In this document: positions 14,453-23,281 of the stretch, one piece after another
Position numbering within the stretch: position 1 is the first letter of the stretch
How the letters are laid out: each line of letters opens with the position of its first letter
NCBI RefSeq assembly: GCF_000955975.1
Contig: NZ_JYJF01000106.1
Span: 1 to 26,511 of the forward strand
DNA length: 26,511 nt
Direction: 5' to 3'
Source of the DNA: Saccharothrix sp. ST-888
GTDB lineage: Bacteria > Actinomycetota > Actinomycetes > Streptomycetales > Streptomycetaceae
Notes under the pieces: model-generated
What the model was told of the DNA's origin: nothing
What the model saw: only the letters and a program-made list of their open reading frames with translations
Database searches by the model: none
Program-made: the position numbers and the translations under genes

Positions 14453-14725
14453 ATGAGCGAGCTCTTTGAGCTGTTGATCGGTGCGGGCATCGAAGAGGAA
14501 GAAGAGGAACTCGGCTGGCAGGAGCGGGCGTTGTGTGCCCAGACCGACCCGGAGTCGTTCTTTCCGGAGAAGGGCGGATCCACCCGCGAGGCCAAGAAGG
14601 TCTGCCTTGCCTGCGAAGTCCGTTCGGAATGCCTCGAATACGCGCTCGCTAATGACGAGCGTTTCGGAATCTGGGGCGGCCTCTCCGAGCGCGAGCGCCG
14701 GCGGCTGAAGAAGAGCGCGGTCTGA
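14453..14725 (+). CDS. whiB: Sporulation regulator WhiB
   Basis: This 90-residue Wbl protein is nearly identical, from LGWQERALCAQTDPESFF onward, to S. coelicolor WhiB as I remember it. Cysteines at 28, 51, 54 and 60 (C-x22-C-x2-C-x5-C) hold a [4Fe-4S] cluster. GIWGG (72-76) is the turn that contacts sigma factor region 4, and RERRRLKK (80-87) is the basic DNA-binding tail. The N-terminal 20 residues are variable and hold six Glu in a row (14-19). WhiB works with WhiA to switch on sporulation septation. AGAGGAGG (14437-14444) is a strong Shine-Dalgarno 8 nt before the ATG. It is followed by a good terminator and is probably monocistronic. Confidence 0.97.
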   Translation: MSELFELLIGAGIEEEEEELGWQERALCAQTDPESFFPEKGGSTREAKKVCLACEVRSECLEYALANDERFGIWGGLSERERRRLKKSAV

Positions 14726-14824
14726 CGCACACCGCCACCGCAGTACTCCGGGCCGACTGCCACGGGGCACGGCCGCCGCCACGACCGACGCTGTACCGGC
14801 CGGGTCCATCACAGCAGTTCTGCC

Positions 14825-14854
14825 AGCGCCTCACCGGGACGGTGGGGCGCTTTC
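14825..14854 (+). terminator. Intrinsic terminator of whiB
   Basis: AGCGCCTCACC (14825-14835) pairs with GGTGGGGCGCT (14841-14851), giving 11 bp with one U-G pair and a GGGAC loop, followed by TTTC. It lies about 100 nt after the whiB stop codon. Confidence 0.75.
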
Positions 14855-14911
14855 GCATTCCCGAACACCGTCTGGACGGACTCCGGGAGCAATCCCGCCA
14901 TCGGGAGCCGT

Positions 14912-14947
14912 TAGTGTGGTGGGCCACCCGGATGCCTGGCATCCGGG
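14912..14947 (+). promoter_or_regulatory. TAGTGT box followed by a 21-bp palindrome upstream of the large glycosyltransferase
   Basis: CCCGGATGCC-T-GGCATCCGGG (14927-14947) is a perfect 10+1+10 palindrome. TAGTGT (14912-14917), a typical -10 sequence, lies just before it, so the palindrome would cover about +3 to +24 of a transcript. No good -35 box was found. The gap 14726-15067 otherwise holds the whiB terminator and no gene. Confidence 0.4.
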
Positions 14948-15067
14948 CCGCGCGCCGCCGCCCGGCCCGTACTCCACGGCCCATCAGGACGGCATCGCAC
15001 ACCACCCGCCGTCCACCGGCTGCGTCCACTGGCTGCGTCCACTGAGAACTTGGGGCCCGCGCACTCG

Positions 15068-18000
15068 ATGACCGTCTACAGCCACCAGAGCGGTTTCTCC
15101 GCCGCCAGGCCGCCCGCGTACCCGCGCCATCTGGTCACCGCCGTGATCGTCTCGCACGACGGAGCCCGCTGGCTCCCGCAGGCGACGGCGGGTCTGCTCG
15201 GCCAGGACCGGCAGGTCCAGCGCATCCTCGCCGTCGACACCGGCTCGACCGACACCTCGCCGCAGCTGCTGCAGGACACCCTCGGCGACTGGCTGCCCGA
15301 CAGCGGTCCGCTGATCCTCGGCCGGCGCGCCGGATTCGGCACCGCCGTGGGACAGGCCGTCGCGAGCGCGCCCCCGCTGCGGCCCGAGGACCTGCCCTAC
15401 AGCCTCGACCCGTCCGGCTACGACCCGGTCACCGGGGGCTGGGACGACTTCGGCGACCCGCTCGGCGCCCAGGACGACCTCGGCCGGGGCGGCCCCCGCG
15501 AAACTCGCCCGATCGAGTGGCTCTGGCTGCTGCACGACGACTGCGAGCCGCAGACAGACGCCCTGCGCCGCCTGCTCCAGGTCGCCGACTCCACCCCCAG
15601 CGCCGCCGTGGTCGGACCCAAGCTGCGAAGCTGGTACGACCGCAGGCAGCTGCTGGAGGTCGGCGTCAGCATCGCCCGCTCCGGCCGGCGCTGGACCGGC
15701 CTCGACCGCCGCGAGCAGGACCAGGGGCAGCACGACCAGGTCCGCCCGGTGCTCGCCGTCTCCACCGCCGGCATGCTGGTCCGGCGGGACGTCTTCGAGG
15801 AGCTCGGCGGCTTCGACAAGGCCCTGCCGCTGATGCGCGACGACACCGACTTCTGCTGGCGGGTCAACGCCGCCGGCCACCGGGTGGTCATCGCCCCCGA
15901 CGCGGTCCTGCGGCACGCCGAGGCCGCCAGCCGCGAACGGCGCGCCATCGACTGCGGACCGGCCCACCCGCACCGCGTCGACAAGGCCGGCGCCGTCTAC
16001 ACCCTGCTCGCCAACTCCAAGGGCGTGCTGCTGCCGTACGTCCTGCTCCGGCTGGTGATCGGCACCCTGCTGCGGGTGATCGCCAACCTGGTCGGCAAGG
16101 ACCCGCGCCAGGCCTTCGACGAACTCGCCGGCCTCGGCCACGAACTGGTCCGGCTGCCGCGGCTGCTGGTCGCCCGTAAAAAGCGCAAACGGACCAGGGG
16201 CGCGGACTCCCTCGACGACCGCACCCTCTTCCCGGCCCCCGGCGCCACCGCCCGCCTCGCCGTCGAACAGGCCATCAGCTCCCTCGGCATCGGCACCACC
16301 GACGGCTCCGGCGCGGGCCGCCACGGCTCCGTCGAGTCGGGACCGGGCGACGACGACAACGACGACCTGGTGGTCGAGCAGTTCGCGCTGATCAAGAAGC
16401 TGGCCAGGCGCCCCGCGCCGCTGCTCTTCACCGCCCTGCTGCTGTTCGCCCTGGTCGCCTGCCGCAGCCTGCTCGGCAGCACCGGCAGCCTGCTCGGCGG
16501 CGCCCTGCTGCCCGCGGCCGACGGCGCGTCGGGCCTGTGGAACATGTACGCCGACTCCTGGCACCCCATCGGGACCGGCTCCACCGCCACCGCACCGCCG
16601 TACCTCGCCGTGCTCTCGGTGCTCTCCTGGCTGCTGTTCGACCACGCCGACCTGGCGATCACCCTGCTCGTGGTGCTCTCCGTCCCGCTCGCCGCGGTCA
16701 GCGCCTACCTGGTCTCCCGGCCGCTGATCGGCTCCAAGCTGGTCCGCGCCTGGGCCAGCGCCAGCTACGCCCTGCTGCCCGCCGCCACCGGCGCACTCGC
16801 CCAGGGCCGGATCGGCACCGCCGTCCTCGCCGTCGTGCTCCCGCCGCTGGCCCGCGCCGCCGCCGTCACCGCCGGACTCGGCATCCGTACCGAGACCGCC
16901 GCCCGCGGCGGCCGCCCCGGCTGGCGCAGCGCCTGGACCACGGTGCTGATGCTCACCATCGCCACCGCGTTCGTCCCGCTCACCTGGGCCATCGCCGTCC
17001 CGCTCAGCCTCGCCGCACTGCTGTTCGCGGTGGTGCGCGGCGGCGCCTTCGGCTCCGGCCTCAGCGCGGTGCGGCTGCTCGGGCTGCGCGTCCTGGTGAT
17101 CCTCGGGGTGCCCGTACTGGTGCTCGCCCCCTGGTCGGTCCAGGTGCTCACGCACCCGTCCAGGCTGCTGCTGGAGGCCGGACTGCCCGGCTTCAACGGG
17201 CACGCCGCCACTCCGCTGGGACTGATCCTGGTCAACCCGGGCGGCAGCGGCGTCCCACCGGTCTGGCTCTCCACCGGTGTGGTGCTCGCCGCCCTCGCCG
17301 CCCTGCTGCGCGCCGACCGCCGCCGCGCGGTGCTCGCCGCCTGGGGCGCGGCCGGCGCCGGGCTGCTGTTCAGCGTCGCCGTGGCCGGGACCACCGTCAC
17401 TCCCGCCTCGGGCGGGCCCGGCACCGCCGCCTGGGCCGGACCGGCCACCCTGCTCACCGGGGTCGGCCTGCTCGCCGCCGCCGCGATCGGTGCGGACGGC
17501 GCCAACGCCCGCGTCTCCGGCATCGCCTTCGGCTGGCGCCAGCCGGTCGCCGCGCTGGTGCTGGCCACCGCCGTCCTCGCCCCGCTGGGTACCGCCCTCT
17601 GGTGGTCCGTGGTCGGCGCGGACTGGCCGCTGCGCCGCGGCGACGCCACCCAGGTCCCCGCCTTCGTCGCGGAGGAGGCATCCACCAGCGACCGCTCCCG
17701 CACCCTGGTCCTCGACGGCGACCGGCGCGGGGTCGACATCCGCTACAGCCTGGTCCGGGGCGCCGGACTGAGCCTCGGCCAGGCCGAGTCCACCGTGAAC
17801 AGCGACGACGCCGCCCGGAATAGCCTGACCAAGCTGGTCGGCAGCCTGCTCGCGGGCTCCGGCGGCGACCAGGCCAAGGTCCTGGCCGGGTACGGCATCG
17901 GGTACGTCGAGACCAAGGACCCGCTGACCGACAAGGCCAAGGACGTCCTGGACACCACCCCGGGCCTGACCAGGCTCAGCGAGGAGAACGGCACCGCGCT

Positions 18001-18922
18001 CTGGCAGGTCAGCGGGGCGGTGGCCACCCGGGCGGTCATCACCAGCCCCAAGGGCGCGCCGGTCTCCGTGCCGGCCGGTGAGCACGACATCTCCACCACG
18101 ATCCCAGCCGGTCCGGCCGACCGGGTGCTGCGCCTGGCCGAGAGCGCCGACCCCGACTGGCAGGCCACCCTCGACGGCACCGCCCTCGAACGCGTCACCG
18201 TGGACGGCTGGGCCCAGGGCTTCAAGCTCCCGGCCGCCGGCGGCCGCCTGGACGTCACCCGCGACAGCAGCCTGCTGCACAGCGGCTGGATCTGGGTCCA
18301 GCTGCTGCTCGGCACCACCGTCCTGGTGCTCGCCCTGCCCGGACGCCGCAACCACAACGACGACGACCTGCCCGACGAGGTGGTCGCCGCCCAGGCGCTG
18401 CCCGCCGCCCAGGCACCCCCGCCGGCGCCCGGCAGCCGCCGTGCCCGCCGCCTCGCCGAGCGCGGCGAGGGCGAGGGCGACGAGCCGGAGACCGGCGTGT
18501 ACGCAGCGTCGGTCCCGGCCCAGCCCTCCGGCGAGCCGACGACCGCCGCACCCGCCGCCGACCCGGGCCAGTACACCCAGGAGCAGTTCCAGCAGGAGCG
18601 GTTCCAGGACCAGTACCAGCAGGCCGACCCGTACAGCCAGGCCGATCCCTACACCTGGGACCAGTACAACCAGCCGGTGGAGCAGCAGTACGGACAGCAG
18701 CCCTACCCCGACCAGCCCGCCGCCCAGCCGCAGTACGGGCAGCAGCAGCCGCACCAGGACCAGTACGGCGGCCAGTACGGCTACGAGCCCTACCAGGGCT
18801 ACCCGGAGGCCGAGCAGCCGCAGCAGGCCTGGGCGCCGGGGCAGCAGCCCGAGACCTACTACGACCCCAACGACCCCTACGGCACCGGTGGTCACCCGCA
18901 CCACAACGGAACGGGGAGCTGA
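15068..18922 (+). CDS. Large polytopic glycosyltransferase with N-terminal GT2 domain and Gln/Tyr-rich tail
   Basis: Read from the ATG at 15068 the protein has 1,284 residues. The GT2 domain (about 21-300) shows VTAVIVSHDGARWL (23-36), VDTGSTD (56-62), the metal-binding LLHDDCEP (154-161) and MRDDTDFCWR (256-265). A hydrophobic pair follows at about 308-345, then many membrane helices from about 455 to 870, an extracellular domain (about 870-1068), and a last membrane helix (about 1070-1092). The last 190 residues are predicted cytoplasmic, charged then strongly Gln/Tyr/Pro-rich. The likely role is transfer of sugars to a membrane-linked wall polymer; the substrate is not known. The TTG start at 15050 is possible but lacks support. 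It ends 9 nt before the DUF5719 gene, so both are probably cotranslated. Confidence 0.9.
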   Translation: MTVYSHQSGFSAARPPAYPRHLVTAVIVSHDGARWLPQATAGLLGQDRQVQRILAVDTGSTDTSPQLLQDTLGDWLPDSGPLILGRRAGFGTAVGQAVASAPPLRPEDLPYSLDPSGYDPVTGGWDDFGDPLGAQDDLGRGGPRETRPIEWLWLLHDDCEPQTDALRRLLQVADSTPSAAVVGPKLRSWYDRRQLLEVGVSIARSGRRWTGLDRREQDQGQHDQVRPVLAVSTAGMLVRRDVFEELGGFDKALPLMRDDTDFCWRVNAAGHRVVIAPDAVLRHAEAASRERRAIDCGPAHPHRVDKAGAVYTLLANSKGVLLPYVLLRLVIGTLLRVIANLVGKDPRQAFDELAGLGHELVRLPRLLVARKKRKRTRGADSLDDRTLFPAPGATARLAVEQAISSLGIGTTDGSGAGRHGSVESGPGDDDNDDLVVEQFALIKKLARRPAPLLFTALLLFALVACRSLLGSTGSLLGGALLPAADGASGLWNMYADSWHPIGTGSTATAPPYLAVLSVLSWLLFDHADLAITLLVVLSVPLAAVSAYLVSRPLIGSKLVRAWASASYALLPAATGALAQGRIGTAVLAVVLPPLARAAAVTAGLGIRTETAARGGRPGWRSAWTTVLMLTIATAFVPLTWAIAVPLSLAALLFAVVRGGAFGSGLSAVRLLGLRVLVILGVPVLVLAPWSVQVLTHPSRLLLEAGLPGFNGHAATPLGLILVNPGGSGVPPVWLSTGVVLAALAALLRADRRRAVLAAWGAAGAGLLFSVAVAGTTVTPASGGPGTAAWAGPATLLTGVGLLAAAAIGADGANARVSGIAFGWRQPVAALVLATAVLAPLGTALWWSVVGADWPLRRGDATQVPAFVAEEASTSDRSRTLVLDGDRRGVDIRYSLVRGAGLSLGQAESTVNSDDAARNSLTKLVGSLLAGSGGDQAKVLAGYGIGYVETKDPLTDKAKDVLDTTPGLTRLSEENGTALWQVSGAVATRAVITSPKGAPVSVPAGEHDISTTIPAGPADRVLRLAESADPDWQATLDGTALERVTVDGWAQGFKLPAAGGRLDVTRDSSLLHSGWIWVQLLLGTTVLVLALPGRRNHNDDDLPDEVVAAQALPAAQAPPPAPGSRRARRLAERGEGEGDEPETGVYAASVPAQPSGEPTTAAPAADPGQYTQEQFQQERFQDQYQQADPYSQADPYTWDQYNQPVEQQYGQQPYPDQPAAQPQYGQQQPHQDQYGGQYGYEPYQGYPEAEQPQQAWAPGQQPETYYDPNDPYGTGGHPHHNGTGS

Positions 18923-18931
18923 CCCGAGCTC

Positions 18932-20641
18932 ATGAAGAAGCCCAGCCTCAAGGCCCCCGGCCTGAAGAAGCCGTCCTTCGGCAAGCCCGGCACGTCCGGC
19001 GAGCCCGGGGAGAGCGCCGCGGAACCGGTGGCGGCGAAGCCCGCCGCGAGCCGGCCGTCACCCGGCGTCGGTCCGCGCACCGGCATCTCGCTGCTCGCGG
19101 CGGCGGCCGTACTCGCCGCCGCCTTCGGGATCGCCGAGCTGCGCTCGCCGGCCGCCCCGGTCGGCACCGCGAACGCGGGCGGCACGACCTCCGAGCAGGT
19201 CGAGCGGACCTCGCTGGTCTGCCCGGCACCGTTCCAGGGCGTCACCGGCAGCACGGACCTGACCCTGTTCACCCCGGCGGGCGGCTCGGCGAGCGGCGGC
19301 AGCGCCTCGCTCACGGACATCGGCAGCCAGTCGGCCGCGCCGTCGGACTCGGCCTCCGCCCCGGCCACGCCCTCGGGCTCCCCGTCGGCGAGCCCGTCCG
19401 CCTCGGCCGCCGCCTCCGCCCCGGGCGGATCCGGCAGTGCCAGGCTCTCGCTGAGCAAGGTCGGCGTCCCGGCGACCGGCAGTGCGGCCTCCGGCGACAC
19501 CCCGCCCGCCGCCACCGCCGTGGCCGGCGGCGCCTACGCGCCGGGCTTCACCGTCAGCGAGACCACCACCGTCACCGACTCCCGCACGGCCGGCCTGTCC
19601 GGCGTCGGCTGCGCCCCGGCGGGAACGGACTTCTGGTTCGCCGGCGCCAGTACGGCGAGCTCCAGGACCGACTACGTCAACCTGGTCAACGCCGACCCCA
19701 CCGCCCCGGCCGTGGTGGACCTCAAGTTCTACGGTGACAAGGGCCAGATCGAGGTGGACGCCGCGACCGGCCTCACCGTCGCCCCCGGCAGCACGCAGTC
19801 GCTGCGGCTCTCCTCACTGGTCAAGGACCCGGTCACGGACCTCGCGGTGGAGGTCGTCGCCCGCAGCGGCCGGGTCGGCGCCGCCCTGCACGCCATCGAC
19901 GAGGGCAAGGGCGCCGACTACCTCCCCGCGTCCGCCGCCCCCGCCCCCACCCAGGTGCTGCCGGGCCTGCCCGCCGACACCGCCTCGGCCCGCCTGGTGG
20001 TCGCCGCGCCCGGGGACGACGACGCCGACCTGAAGATCCAGGTCTCCGGCAAGAACGGCTGGTTCACCCCGGCCGGGCACGAGACCATCCACGTGAAGGC
20101 CGGGATGATCGCCGCCGTCGACCTGCAGCAGGTCACCCGCGGCGAGGTCGGCGCACTGCGGCTGAGCCCGAGCGACCCGGCGCACCCGACGCCGGTGGTG
20201 GCCGGACTGCGGGTCGACCGCACCCAGAACGGCAAGTCCGACGCCGCCTGGATCAGCGGTAGCGCCCCGGTCGGCAAGCGGGCGAGCATCGCCGACAACC
20301 GGGCCGGCGCGTCGACCCTCTACCTCACCTCGACGGGTGACGCGGCCACCGTCCGGGTGACCTCCTCGGCGGGCAGCGGCGGAGGCACCCCGGTGACCAA
20401 GGAGATCCAGGTCCCGGCCGGTGCGACGGTCGGTCTCGCGGCGCCCGAACCCGGCGGCCTGAACGGCGTCTTCGGCCTCACCGTGGAGACCGTCTCGGGC
20501 GGTCCCGTGGTGGCCGCCCGGATGCTCGCGGTGAACACCAAGGACATCCCGATGTTCACCGTCCAGGCACTCACCGACGACCGCAGCACCGTCCAGGTCC
20601 CGCACGCGGTCCAGGACCCGGCCGTCCTGAACCGCCCCTGA
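18932..20641 (+). CDS. DUF5719 family membrane-anchored extracellular protein
   Basis: This 569-residue protein has a Lys/Pro repeat-like cytoplasmic start (KKPSLKAPGLKKPSFGKPG), a membrane segment at about 50-70 (ISLLAAAAVLAAAFGIAEL), a Ser/Ala/Pro-rich linker with a tract around 105-190, and a C-terminal part with beta-sandwich-like stretches, for example DYVNLVNADPTAPAVVDLKF and TLYLTSTGDAATVRVTSS. This is the DUF5719 arrangement; no enzyme motif is visible. The ATG is 9 nt after the glycosyltransferase stop codon, with GGGGAG in the end of that gene serving as the Shine-Dalgarno. The pair is conserved in streptomycetes as far as I recall, so it may be an extracytoplasmic partner of the glycosyltransferase. 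Confidence 0.88.
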   Translation: MKKPSLKAPGLKKPSFGKPGTSGEPGESAAEPVAAKPAASRPSPGVGPRTGISLLAAAAVLAAAFGIAELRSPAAPVGTANAGGTTSEQVERTSLVCPAPFQGVTGSTDLTLFTPAGGSASGGSASLTDIGSQSAAPSDSASAPATPSGSPSASPSASAAASAPGGSGSARLSLSKVGVPATGSAASGDTPPAATAVAGGAYAPGFTVSETTTVTDSRTAGLSGVGCAPAGTDFWFAGASTASSRTDYVNLVNADPTAPAVVDLKFYGDKGQIEVDAATGLTVAPGSTQSLRLSSLVKDPVTDLAVEVVARSGRVGAALHAIDEGKGADYLPASAAPAPTQVLPGLPADTASARLVVAAPGDDDADLKIQVSGKNGWFTPAGHETIHVKAGMIAAVDLQQVTRGEVGALRLSPSDPAHPTPVVAGLRVDRTQNGKSDAAWISGSAPVGKRASIADNRAGASTLYLTSTGDAATVRVTSSAGSGGGTPVTKEIQVPAGATVGLAAPEPGGLNGVFGLTVETVSGGPVVAARMLAVNTKDIPMFTVQALTDDRSTVQVPHAVQDPAVLNRP

Positions 20642-20690
20642 GCGGCCCCTCCAGGGGCACGTCCGAAGCGGCCGGGAGCCGATCGGAGCA

Positions 20691-20734
20691 CCGCGCGGGG
20701 ACCCCGCCACGAAGCAACCGGGTCCCCCGCGCGG
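20691..20734. terminator. Strong stem-loop between converging genes
   Basis: CCGCGCGGGGACCC (20691-20704) pairs with GGGTCCCCCGCGCGG (20720-20734) with a single bulged base and a 15-nt loop. A smaller dyad, GCCCCT-cc-AGGGGC, precedes it at 20645-20658. Together they separate DUF5719 from the converging Zincin-like gene and can act in both directions. Confidence 0.7.
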
Positions 20735-20793
20735 TCTCCCGTGCCCGCAACCCGCCCGTACTCGCAGCTCGCCCGGTCGCGGGCGGAACCGGT

Positions 20794-21252
20794 TCAGTCC
20801 TCGTCGTAGCGGGGGTCGATCGCGTCGGGGGAGAGCCCGAGGAGGTCGGCCACCTGCTCGATGAGGACCTCGTGCACCAGCGCGGCCCGCTCGTCCCGCC
20901 CCTTGGCGCGGATCTCCACCGGCCTGCGGTAGACCACGATCCGGCTCTTGTTCCCCTGCTTCGCCGGGATCAGCCGGCCGAGCGGCACGGCGTCCGGCTC
21001 CGGCGCGCCCGGCTCCGGCAGCGGCACCTCCTGGACGGCGAACTCCACGTCCACCAGCTGCGGCCAGCGCCGCTCCAGCCGCTCCACCGACTCGCGCACG
21101 TAGTCGTCGAACAGCTCGGAGCGGGTCAGCGAGATCGGCACCTGAGGCGGTGCCAGCGGCCCGCGCAGGCCGCGGCCGTGTCGGTCGCGGTGCCCTGAGC
21201 GCCGTGACGGACCTGTCGGCTCTGCCGATGAACGGTGTGCGGAGCTGTCCAT
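20794..21252 (-). CDS. Zincin-like metallopeptidase family protein with degenerate HExxH
   Basis: This 152-residue protein belongs to the actinobacterial Zincin_1-like (DUF1025) family, homologue of M. tuberculosis Rv3259 by position. A basic N terminus (1-38) is followed by a conserved core with ISLTRSELFDDYVRESVERL (40-59) and NKSRIVVYRRPVEI (101-114). The place of the zinc motif reads VHEVLIEQVADLLGL (126-140): HE is kept but the second His is Gln. It is therefore doubtful that it is an active protease. The ATG at 21252 was chosen because TACGCT, a -10-like box, lies about 10 nt upstream; the frame is open further. It is divergent from DUF3499 with promoters back to back. Confidence 0.82.
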   Translation of the reverse strand: MDSSAHRSSAEPTGPSRRSGHRDRHGRGLRGPLAPPQVPISLTRSELFDDYVRESVERLERRWPQLVDVEFAVQEVPLPEPGAPEPDAVPLGRLIPAKQGNKSRIVVYRRPVEIRAKGRDERAALVHEVLIEQVADLLGLSPDAIDPRYDED

Positions 21253-21368
21253 ATCAGTACCGAGCGTAGTCCTCCGGCGCCCGGAAGTGGACCACCCCGA
21301 CGGCCCTGCGTCGGCGACACACGACACTCGGCAGGGGGAGGGTCTTCGCGGCCCGGTCAAGAGTGCTG

Positions 21369-21374
21369 TACCGT
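21369..21374 (+). promoter_or_regulatory. Putative -10 box (TACCGT) of the DUF3499 gene
   Basis: TACCGT ends 8 nt before the GTG at 21383, consistent with a leaderless mRNA. TTCGCG 18 nt upstream (21345-21350) is a weak -35 candidate. Confidence 0.4.
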
Positions 21375-21382
21375 CCACCCTC

Positions 21383-21754
21383 GTGAGCTCTGTACGCCGT
21401 TGTTCGCGGACCGCGTGCGGCCGACCGGCCGTCGCGACGCTGACGTACGTCTACGCGGACTCCACCGCCGTCCTCGGGCCGCTCGCCACCTACGCCGAGC
21501 CGCACTGCTACGACCTGTGCGCCGAGCACGCCGAGCGCCTCACCGCCCCGCGCGGCTGGGAGGTGGTCCGCCTCGCTCCCGACGCCGGGCCGCTGCGCCG
21601 CACCAGCGACGACCTCGAAGCGCTCGCCAACGCCGTCCGTGAGGCCGCCAGGCCGCAGGAGCGCACGCCCCGTCAGGGCCGCAGCCCCGAGGGCGATCCG
21701 ACCGAGGTCGGCCGCCGGGGGCACCTGCGGGTGCTCCGTTCTCCGGACAACTGA
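21383..21754 (+). CDS. DUF3499 family protein
   Basis: This 123-residue protein has four conserved cysteines in two pairs, C7-x4-C12 (RRCSRTACGRPA) and C42-x3-C46 (HCYDLCAEHAERL), which suggest a small zinc-binding fold. The family is actinobacterial and of unknown function; the homologue lies beside manB in mycobacteria too (Rv3258c, from memory). The C terminus (90-123) is basic and low in conservation. The GTG start fits the family N terminus and a leaderless mRNA. The frame also stays open upstream into the promoter region of the divergent gene. It lies 98 nt before manB on the same strand. Confidence 0.85.
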   Translation: MSSVRRCSRTACGRPAVATLTYVYADSTAVLGPLATYAEPHCYDLCAEHAERLTAPRGWEVVRLAPDAGPLRRTSDDLEALANAVREAARPQERTPRQGRSPEGDPTEVGRRGHLRVLRSPDN

Positions 21755-21852
21755 AGGTCTACCGCCTCCGGTCTTGCGGAGTTCACCTGGACCGCACCAC
21801 GGCCCGGTACGCTGCGCTACGTCCTAGTTCCCAACATTCTGGTGGAGCGGTT

Positions 21853-23238
21853 GTGCGTGACCTGACGCAGCTGGTGAAGGCGTACGACGTCCGGGGTGTG
21901 GTGCCGGATCAGTGGGACGAGTCCCTGTCACGGGCGTTCGGCGCGGCCTTCGTACAGGTGACGGGCGCTTCGGCCGTGGTGGTCGGTCACGACATGCGGC
22001 CCTCCTCGCCGTCGCTGTCGCGGGCCTTCGCCGAGGGCGCGGCCTCCTACGGGGCGGACGTGGTCGAGATCGGCCTTTGCTCGACCGACCAGCTGTACTA
22101 CGCGTCGGGATCGATGGACCTGCCCGGCGCGATGTTCACCGCCTCGCACAACCCGGCCCAGTACAACGGGATCAAGATGTGCCGGGCGGGCGCCGCCCCG
22201 GTGGGGCAGGACACCGGCCTGTCCGAGATCCGGGAACTGGTGGAGTCCTGGACCGGCGCCGACGGTGCCCTCGCCATCCCGCCGGCCGAGGTGAAGCCGG
22301 GCGAGCTGTCCGCCGTGGACACCCTGCGCGGCTACGCCGACCACCTGCTTTCGCTGGTCGACCTGACCGCGATCCGGCCGCTCAAGGTGGTCGTGGACGC
22401 GGGCAACGGCATGGGCGGACACACCGTGCCGACCGTGTTCGACGGGCTGCCGCTCGACCTGGTTCCGCTCTACTTCGAGCTGGACGGCACCTTCCCCAAC
22501 CATGAGGCGAACCCGCTCGACCCGAAGAACCTGGTCGACCTCCAGGCCAAGGTGGTCGAGGTCGGCGCAGACCTGGGCCTGGCCTTCGACGGTGACGCCG
22601 ACCGCTGCTTCGTGATCGACGAGCGCGGCGAGCCGGTCTCCCCGTCCGCGATCACCGCGCTGGTCGCCGCCCGGGAGATCGCCCGCGCCAAGGCGGCGGG
22701 CGAGGAGCAGCCGACGATCATCCACAACCTGATCACCTCCTGGACCGTGCCCGAGGTCGTCAGCGCCCTCGGCGGCAAGCCGGTCCGCACCCGGGTCGGC
22801 CACTCCTTCATCAAGCAGGAGATGGCCGCCACCGACGCGGTCTTCGGCGGCGAGCACTCGGCGCACTACTACTTCCGCGACTTCTGGCGGGCCGACACCG
22901 GCATGCTCGCCGCCCTGCACGTGCTGGCCGCGCTCGGCGGGCAGGACGGCGCCCTGTCGGGGCTGACGGCCGAGTACGACCGCTACGCGGCCTCCGGAGA
23001 GATCAACTCCACCGTCGCCGACCAGGCGGACCGTGCCGCAGCCGTCCGGGCCGCCTACGCGGACCTGGAGGGCGTGAGCGTGGACGAGCTCGACGGGCTG
23101 ACCATCGCCGGTGCCGACTGGTGGTTCAACCTGCGGGCCTCCAACACCGAGCCGCTGCTGCGCCTGAACGTCGAGGCCAAGGACCCGGCGAAGATGGCCG
23201 AGGTCCGGGACGCCGTCCTCGCCATCGTGCGCGGCTGA
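21853..23238 (+). CDS. manB: Phosphomannomutase/phosphoglucomutase
   Basis: This 461-residue alpha-D-phosphohexomutase interconverts mannose-6-phosphate and mannose-1-phosphate. The phosphoserine loop is TASHNPAQYNG (96-106; S98). The metal loop is DGDADR (246-251; three Asp). The sugar-binding loop is GGEHSAHYY (332-340), and the phosphate-binding loop near the C terminus is ASNTEPLLR. All four domains are complete. The product feeds GDP-mannose and thus protein O-mannosylation and mannolipids. The GTG start has GGAG 5 nt upstream. The order DUF3499-manB-Trm112-SIS is conserved among actinobacteria. It is followed by a perfect 14-bp stem-loop. Confidence 0.95.
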   Translation: MRDLTQLVKAYDVRGVVPDQWDESLSRAFGAAFVQVTGASAVVVGHDMRPSSPSLSRAFAEGAASYGADVVEIGLCSTDQLYYASGSMDLPGAMFTASHNPAQYNGIKMCRAGAAPVGQDTGLSEIRELVESWTGADGALAIPPAEVKPGELSAVDTLRGYADHLLSLVDLTAIRPLKVVVDAGNGMGGHTVPTVFDGLPLDLVPLYFELDGTFPNHEANPLDPKNLVDLQAKVVEVGADLGLAFDGDADRCFVIDERGEPVSPSAITALVAAREIARAKAAGEEQPTIIHNLITSWTVPEVVSALGGKPVRTRVGHSFIKQEMAATDAVFGGEHSAHYYFRDFWRADTGMLAALHVLAALGGQDGALSGLTAEYDRYAASGEINSTVADQADRAAAVRAAYADLEGVSVDELDGLTIAGADWWFNLRASNTEPLLRLNVEAKDPAKMAEVRDAVLAIVRG

Positions 23239-23281
23239 GCCCGCCCGGGAACCCGGTGAGCGCGAGGCTATGACCTTGCGG

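Noticed and set aside
13808..14812. Long minus-strand open frame covering the whiB region
   Set aside because: Antisense to whiB and crosses its promoter; no recognisable protein.
14984..18904. A 1,306-codon open frame antisense to the large glycosyltransferase
   Set aside because: Composition is Gly/Val/Gln-rich without any domain, and the sense strand has clear GT2 motifs and G/C third positions. It is a by-product of GC-rich codon usage.
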